Source: Hofstenia miamia
Taxonomy: Eukaryota; Xenacoelomorpha; Acoela
Reading direction: 5' to 3'
Assembly: GCA_004352715.1 (NCBI GenBank)
Contig: SCFE01000014.1
Span: forward strand, 319,293-383,292
DNA: 64,000 nt
Below are positions 55,701 to 61,700 of this stretch, in pieces. Both the position numbers and the translations under genes were made by a program. Numbering within the stretch: the first letter of the stretch is position 1; each line of letters opens with the position of its first letter. Below the pieces are notes generated by a model, which worked only from the letters and a program-made list of their open reading frames with translations, was not told the DNA's origin and searched no databases.

Positions 55701-58700
55701 GCTTTAGGAGGTCCAATGAAAATTGACCAAATGTTACAATTAGTTCCTACAGTGGACTATGTCCGTTACTCGTTTCTAACAACAATTCTGCTACTAAACA
55801 AGCAGCCAGTGATGTTGACAGGTGAGATTTATTAAAGTTGTTCTTCAACGCGGACATTAAATAATAAACAAGATTACCCTAAAACAGAAATTCTTAAGAT
55901 GCATAGATCTTTGATTGGTTGATTTTAGGAGAAACTGGAGTCGGTAAATCAGTTTTGGTACATAATCTCTTAACTAAACTATCTGAGCCTTCTGGACTCT
56001 CCACTCAAGGAGGGTCTGTACTAGGACGAGTTCTCAATTATTCCGAAAAGGATACTGATGTCCTTGACAACGTTAGCCATCTTTTGGCCTTGGCTGACTC
56101 AAGAGATAGAGGTAAGCTTTCGTATTTTTGATATATCAAAATTTCTTTCTACAGAGGTTTATTTAGTATAGTTTTTAATAAAATCTTTAAAAAGAACTAT
56201 TTTAAGGTGGAACAATTGACAGTACAATTGATGAAACCCAAATGTTCTCAACAGCTGCTCGTGAAACCTTAAAAACTTCAGTTACTCATACGATTCTGCC
56301 TTTCTCCGCATGCACTTTGCCCATTCGGGTACAAACACAAATAATGCACCATTTAATCAAAAAGAGCAAAGATGTTCTTGCAGGTCCCAAAGGCTGCAGA
56401 GTTGTTGCGTTTTTTGATGATCTTAACATGCCTACTCCAGAGAAATTTGGTGCCCAGCCGCCACTTGAACTGCTTCGAGAACTAATTGAAGTTGGTGGTT
56501 TCTTCGATTTACAAAAGCTAACTTGGAAGGTTTCATTTCATTGATTTTTGAATTTTTGAAATATCAATCTAATTTATCTTGAATTAAGAGAAAAATTGAT
56601 TTTCCCCAACACAGATGAAACTATTATTGTGTATGGATTAGTTTTGAAATATTTATCATCTGTTTGCGGCGAATTTCTTAATTTTGATGTTAACTTAGTA
56701 TATATCTAGGAGATGTGTATTCTTTTACATGATGAGTTTTATGACATACAACAGCTTTCAACAAAATTGTGCCTAATTAACGTTAAGCTTAATAAGCTAG
56801 CTACAGAATATGTATTCTGAATTAAAATGTCGTATAGTTTTCAAGATATTTCTCTATAAATTACTTAAAATTTTAGTATATTCATGATGTGTCCATTGTT
56901 GCAGCATGTGCTCCACCTGGCGGAGGTCGGCATCATTGCAGTCCGCGATTATTAAAGAATTTTCGGTATCGCTTATTGTATAATTTATTAATTTATATCT
57001 TTCAATTTGATTAAATCTTCAAATAGTTCAAATTTAAACGTTAATCTGCATTTCCATTTAAATATATTTTATGTTTTTACTAAGTAAACATTTAGTAACG
57101 TTTGAGGCCAACATTTTTTATAGCATTACTAAATTTTCGTGTCTAATTTTTTAATGCAATTTACTTAAATTTAAACTAAATTTTTCTCGTATCCGGCAAC
57201 TCATTTATCAGATGAGGCTGCAAATATTGAATAATGTAGTACCAAATTCTCATTTATTATCATTTCAACTTGTGAAATGGTTATTTTAATAAGTTTTTAA
57301 GAAGTTCAAAACTTGTTTTTCATATCTTGATTAACAAATTGAAAAAAAATTTCCCAATGTGGGTGCTTCGATGCAGAAGCGATTTTTAAACTATTTTTCT
57401 CAGTAAATTTGCAATAAAAATGATTTTTTTGTAAATCTTGACACTCAAAAAATTTTTTATACATTAAGCTTCTTTCATTTTCTTTAATACAGTAGAGCTC
57501 CTCTATAGTGAATTGCGGTTGGTTACTATAGAGGATTCAGTTCATTATTGAGGATGAAAAAAATTCTTCAGTTACTCTTGTATTTATTGTAAGTATATAG
57601 CAAACGCTGTGATCAGGGTAACTACAATATAACAAAATATTGGTACATCTTGTTAATGTATATTTGTTACATTTACAGATATCAACATATTAAACAAAAT
57701 GTTTAGTACATAAAATAATTACATTTATAACATCTGAAAAAATATAATTATTGCATATTTAATTCTTATACAGAGGAATTCCAAATGAACTAGGAAATAT
57801 CACACCATGAAGCTTGATTATAGTAGCATTTTTAATAGAGAAACTTCATTACAGAGGAAGAATAATCATTATAGTAGGAGTCTATTATGGAGGAAGTCTA
57901 TTATAGAAGAAGTTCATTATAGAGGATGTTCACTATAGAGGAGTTCTACTGTATTTTAATTTTTAAATAACTCTTTCCCCAAAGATAGTTTCGAAATTGC
58001 AATAAAATATCAATTCTGCCGCCGAAGTTATTGCCTGAATATTGCCATACTGCAATACGTTTTAGGTGGGTTTCTATTTTGCGTCTGTTGATTGGCTCAT
58101 TGCTCTTTGGAAATGTTCGTTACATTAAATGTTAAGCACATTCAGATGTTAAATGTGACAGATAATTTTTTATCAATAGTTGATTATGTCTAATTAATAA
58201 GCTAAATTTGCGTTCAGTTTGAATATATTTTAGAATGTTTGCCCTTCCACATCCGTCGCAGTCTTCTATGCAACATGTTTTCACTGTTCAATTGGGACTT
58301 TTCCTGGAATCTCAAGATTTCCTTCAAGAAGTCAAGCAACATAGACAATGTCTTGTGAACACATCTATTGGTGTTTATCTAAACATTAGTCGAACTTTAA
58401 GGCCAACACCTGCGAAGACTCATTACACGTTCAACTTAAGAGATCTCGCTCAGGTAATATCAATAATATTAATCAATGAAAAACTTCTTAGCTTATGCTT
58501 ATGTCGAGAAATAAAATCTTTATGCGTGAACAGAGTATATTTTGAAGTGGATTTGAAAACGAAAATATAATATGTTATGGAGAAGTTTCTTTGTTTCTGA
58601 AAGATTAGACTTGTACTTACAAAACTTTCGGCTAAACTCTGACATGCTGCTAAAATTTCTTCACTTAATCTTTCACATATGGTAAAGCAATGGCACTTAT

Positions 58701-61700
58701 TTATAATCTAGTTTTATGTTAGTTGATGTGGACCAATATTAGCGTGTGTTTTGCTTTTCCAATAATAATTAGTGATACTTGGTTGTTTGTATTTGTATCC
58801 TGGACTGATAGAGAAAATGTAAGGCTCACAGAAGCATATGAGCGATGTTGTAAGCAACTTCTTTGAAATTTATAAATTTGATTGAAAATTTAAATTCCTT
58901 CTATTTTCTTGATTACGAGTTCAGATAGGGCAAAAGGATGTGAGTTATTATATGTTTAATATTGTCTCTTAGGTAATCAAAGGTCTCTTCCAAGCCGATG
59001 ATACTGTAATCGTTAGTCGCGATACTGCTGCCCAACTGCTTTGTCATGAAATCACACGAGTGTTTCACGACCGGCTTATTGATATAGAAGATAGAAATAT
59101 CTTTTTCAATCTGCTTGCAGAAGAACTTCACAATCATTTCAAGGTTTTCCTAAATTTTATGTTTTACAAAATGTAATTATATTTACTCTTTAGAAAATGC
59201 TTACTTGTAAAAACTTAGTATCTAAACTGCAAATAGATCTTCAACATACAAAATTGTATTTTGTAGCATTTTCAATGTAAACGTATAAAATGTTTGGATA
59301 TTTCAATTTGATTATACATGGTGCGTATCGAAAACCAAGTGTTTTTTGATTGGCTAGTAGTCGGCCAATAGGATAGGGAGGGCGGAGCAGCAGGTACCAC
59401 AGCCTTTCTCAGTTCATAGCATTTCAGTGTTGACATGGCGCAGTGGAGTGTGGAACACCGCATGTTTGCATATGATTGTTTTGTGAGGAGTGGCAAGTCG
59501 GTGACTGCAGTTCAGCGTGAGTTAACAAACAGAATTGTCGGTACTGGGCTGCGGAAAATCCACATCTGCACGAAAAACCACTGCATAGCCCCAAGGTGAC
59601 AGTTTGGTGCGCGGTTGGACGGTTTGGCGTTATCGGTCCCTAATTCTTTGAACAAGATCGGGCTACTGTTATCATAACATCTGAGAATTACGTTGAGATG
59701 GTGAACACCTTTTTCATCACTGAGTTAAATAGACGGCATATTGATAATCAACAATTGTGGTTTCAGCAAGATGGGACCACGGCACACACCGCCAGAGCAT
59801 CAATGGCTGTTCCTCGGCACCTGTTTCCTAACCATCTCATTTCGAGGTTTTTGATGTTTTGTGGCCTCCTCGAACCCCTGACTTATCAACATGTGATGTT
59901 TTCCTATGGGGTTTCTCAAGTCACGTGTCTATGAGGAGAAGCCCAATACATTTGATGAATTGAAGGTAGCGATCCGTCAACAAATCATTCAAATCAATGG
60001 CGCCCTGTTGGAAAGAGTGGAAGCTAATTTTCGTGAACGCCTTCAACACTGCGTCAACGAAAACGGACATCACATGAGTGATGTTATTTTCTGTTCATAA
60101 TTATTTTGAAATGCTATGCTATTATAAATGTTGTCGTTCTACCATTTTTCTTTATATTCCAAAAACACTTGCTTCCCGTGTCACACCCTGTATATGATGT
60201 TAACTACATCTGCTTTTTCTGGCACTTTTTAGAATAAATTATTTTAAATATTTGACATCATTTTTTTCTTGTAATGCGGACATTTAGTTATCGTGGTCTG
60301 CTGAAAACTTATCTAACAATACATTGATGTACGGTGACTTTTTGGATATGAACGCGCCTTCAAACACGCGAGTTTATCGTCCAATGAAATCAATCGAACA
60401 AATCTCTTCAATTCTTGAAGATTTCCATGTGCGTTCTTCGTCTTCAAGTAACCTTTCTTCAAAAGAAATTGTCTTTTTCGAAGAATCAGTTGAACACATT
60501 TGCAGGGCATCTAGAGTTTTTAGACAATCTGGAGGCCACATGCTTTTGGTAATTTATTTTCATTTGTATTAATGAATTTTATTTCATGCACCTATATTAT
60601 AAGCTTCATATAAATGTTGCATATCGCAATAGGGTTTGTTTTTTACGGTTGATATTGTGTTAAGGCTGAATGTTTTTTATGTTTTTTAGTTGCTTATTGA
60701 AGATTTTAAGTTTATTGTCTTTGCATTCAATTATACATATATATATATATATATATACATCACAGTCGACTGCTTTTTTAGGTTGGGCTTGATGGAACTG
60801 GAAAAAGTACAACGGTGAACTCAGCTGCTAGTATTTCACAATGTCAGCTGTTCAAATTAACAATTACAAGAAACTACACTCACATGGACTTTCGTGAGGA
60901 GTTGAAAACTCTTTTCTATCAAGCTGGTTGTGAAGGACTTAAAACTGTGTTTCTTGTTACTGATGCTGATTTGATTATGGTGAGTAAAGTAACGTGAAAC
61001 ATAAACTTTAGTTTTAAATTATTTATACAGTTCGAAATTGATCGAGGAGTTTATCTGAAATTTAACTTTAAAATATTGTTATTTTTTATGCCTGATTACA
61101 TTAAAAATAATGCACATATGCATTATTTACTCTCAGTGAAACTAGTTTGAATTTTGTTACCAGTAGATGGTTGGTCTACCAAATTTTGTTGTTTAACTCA
61201 ATTTGATCCTGAACTAGAAAATTTGAAAATTATATTTACCTTTTTTAAAAGTTTGAAATCCATTTATCTATTTAGACAAGTTGTTGTTATTTGTTTGCTT
61301 GTGTAATTTACTTATTTCTTTTTAGGATCAATTTCTGGAAGATATTAATAGTATTCTAAACTCCGGTGAAGTGCCTGATTTATTGGACAATGATGATAAA
61401 GACAAAATCGCTATGGACCTCAAAGCCAAAGCACTTGAAAATGATGTTACAGCTACTAAAGATGGCATATATAACTTCTTTCTTCAGGTTTGATTATTAA
61501 ATTTTAAATGCAAGTTTTCTTAATACTTTATTTACTTGTCTGTATCAATGCAATACATATTTTTAAATATCCAAAATTAGGTTTTAATTGTTTTTAAGGT
61601 CTTTTATTTCTTATTTTAGAGGCTGAAGTCAAATTTGCACATTGTGCTTGCCATGAGTCCTGCTGGAAACACATTTCGACATCGATGCAGAATGCATCCA

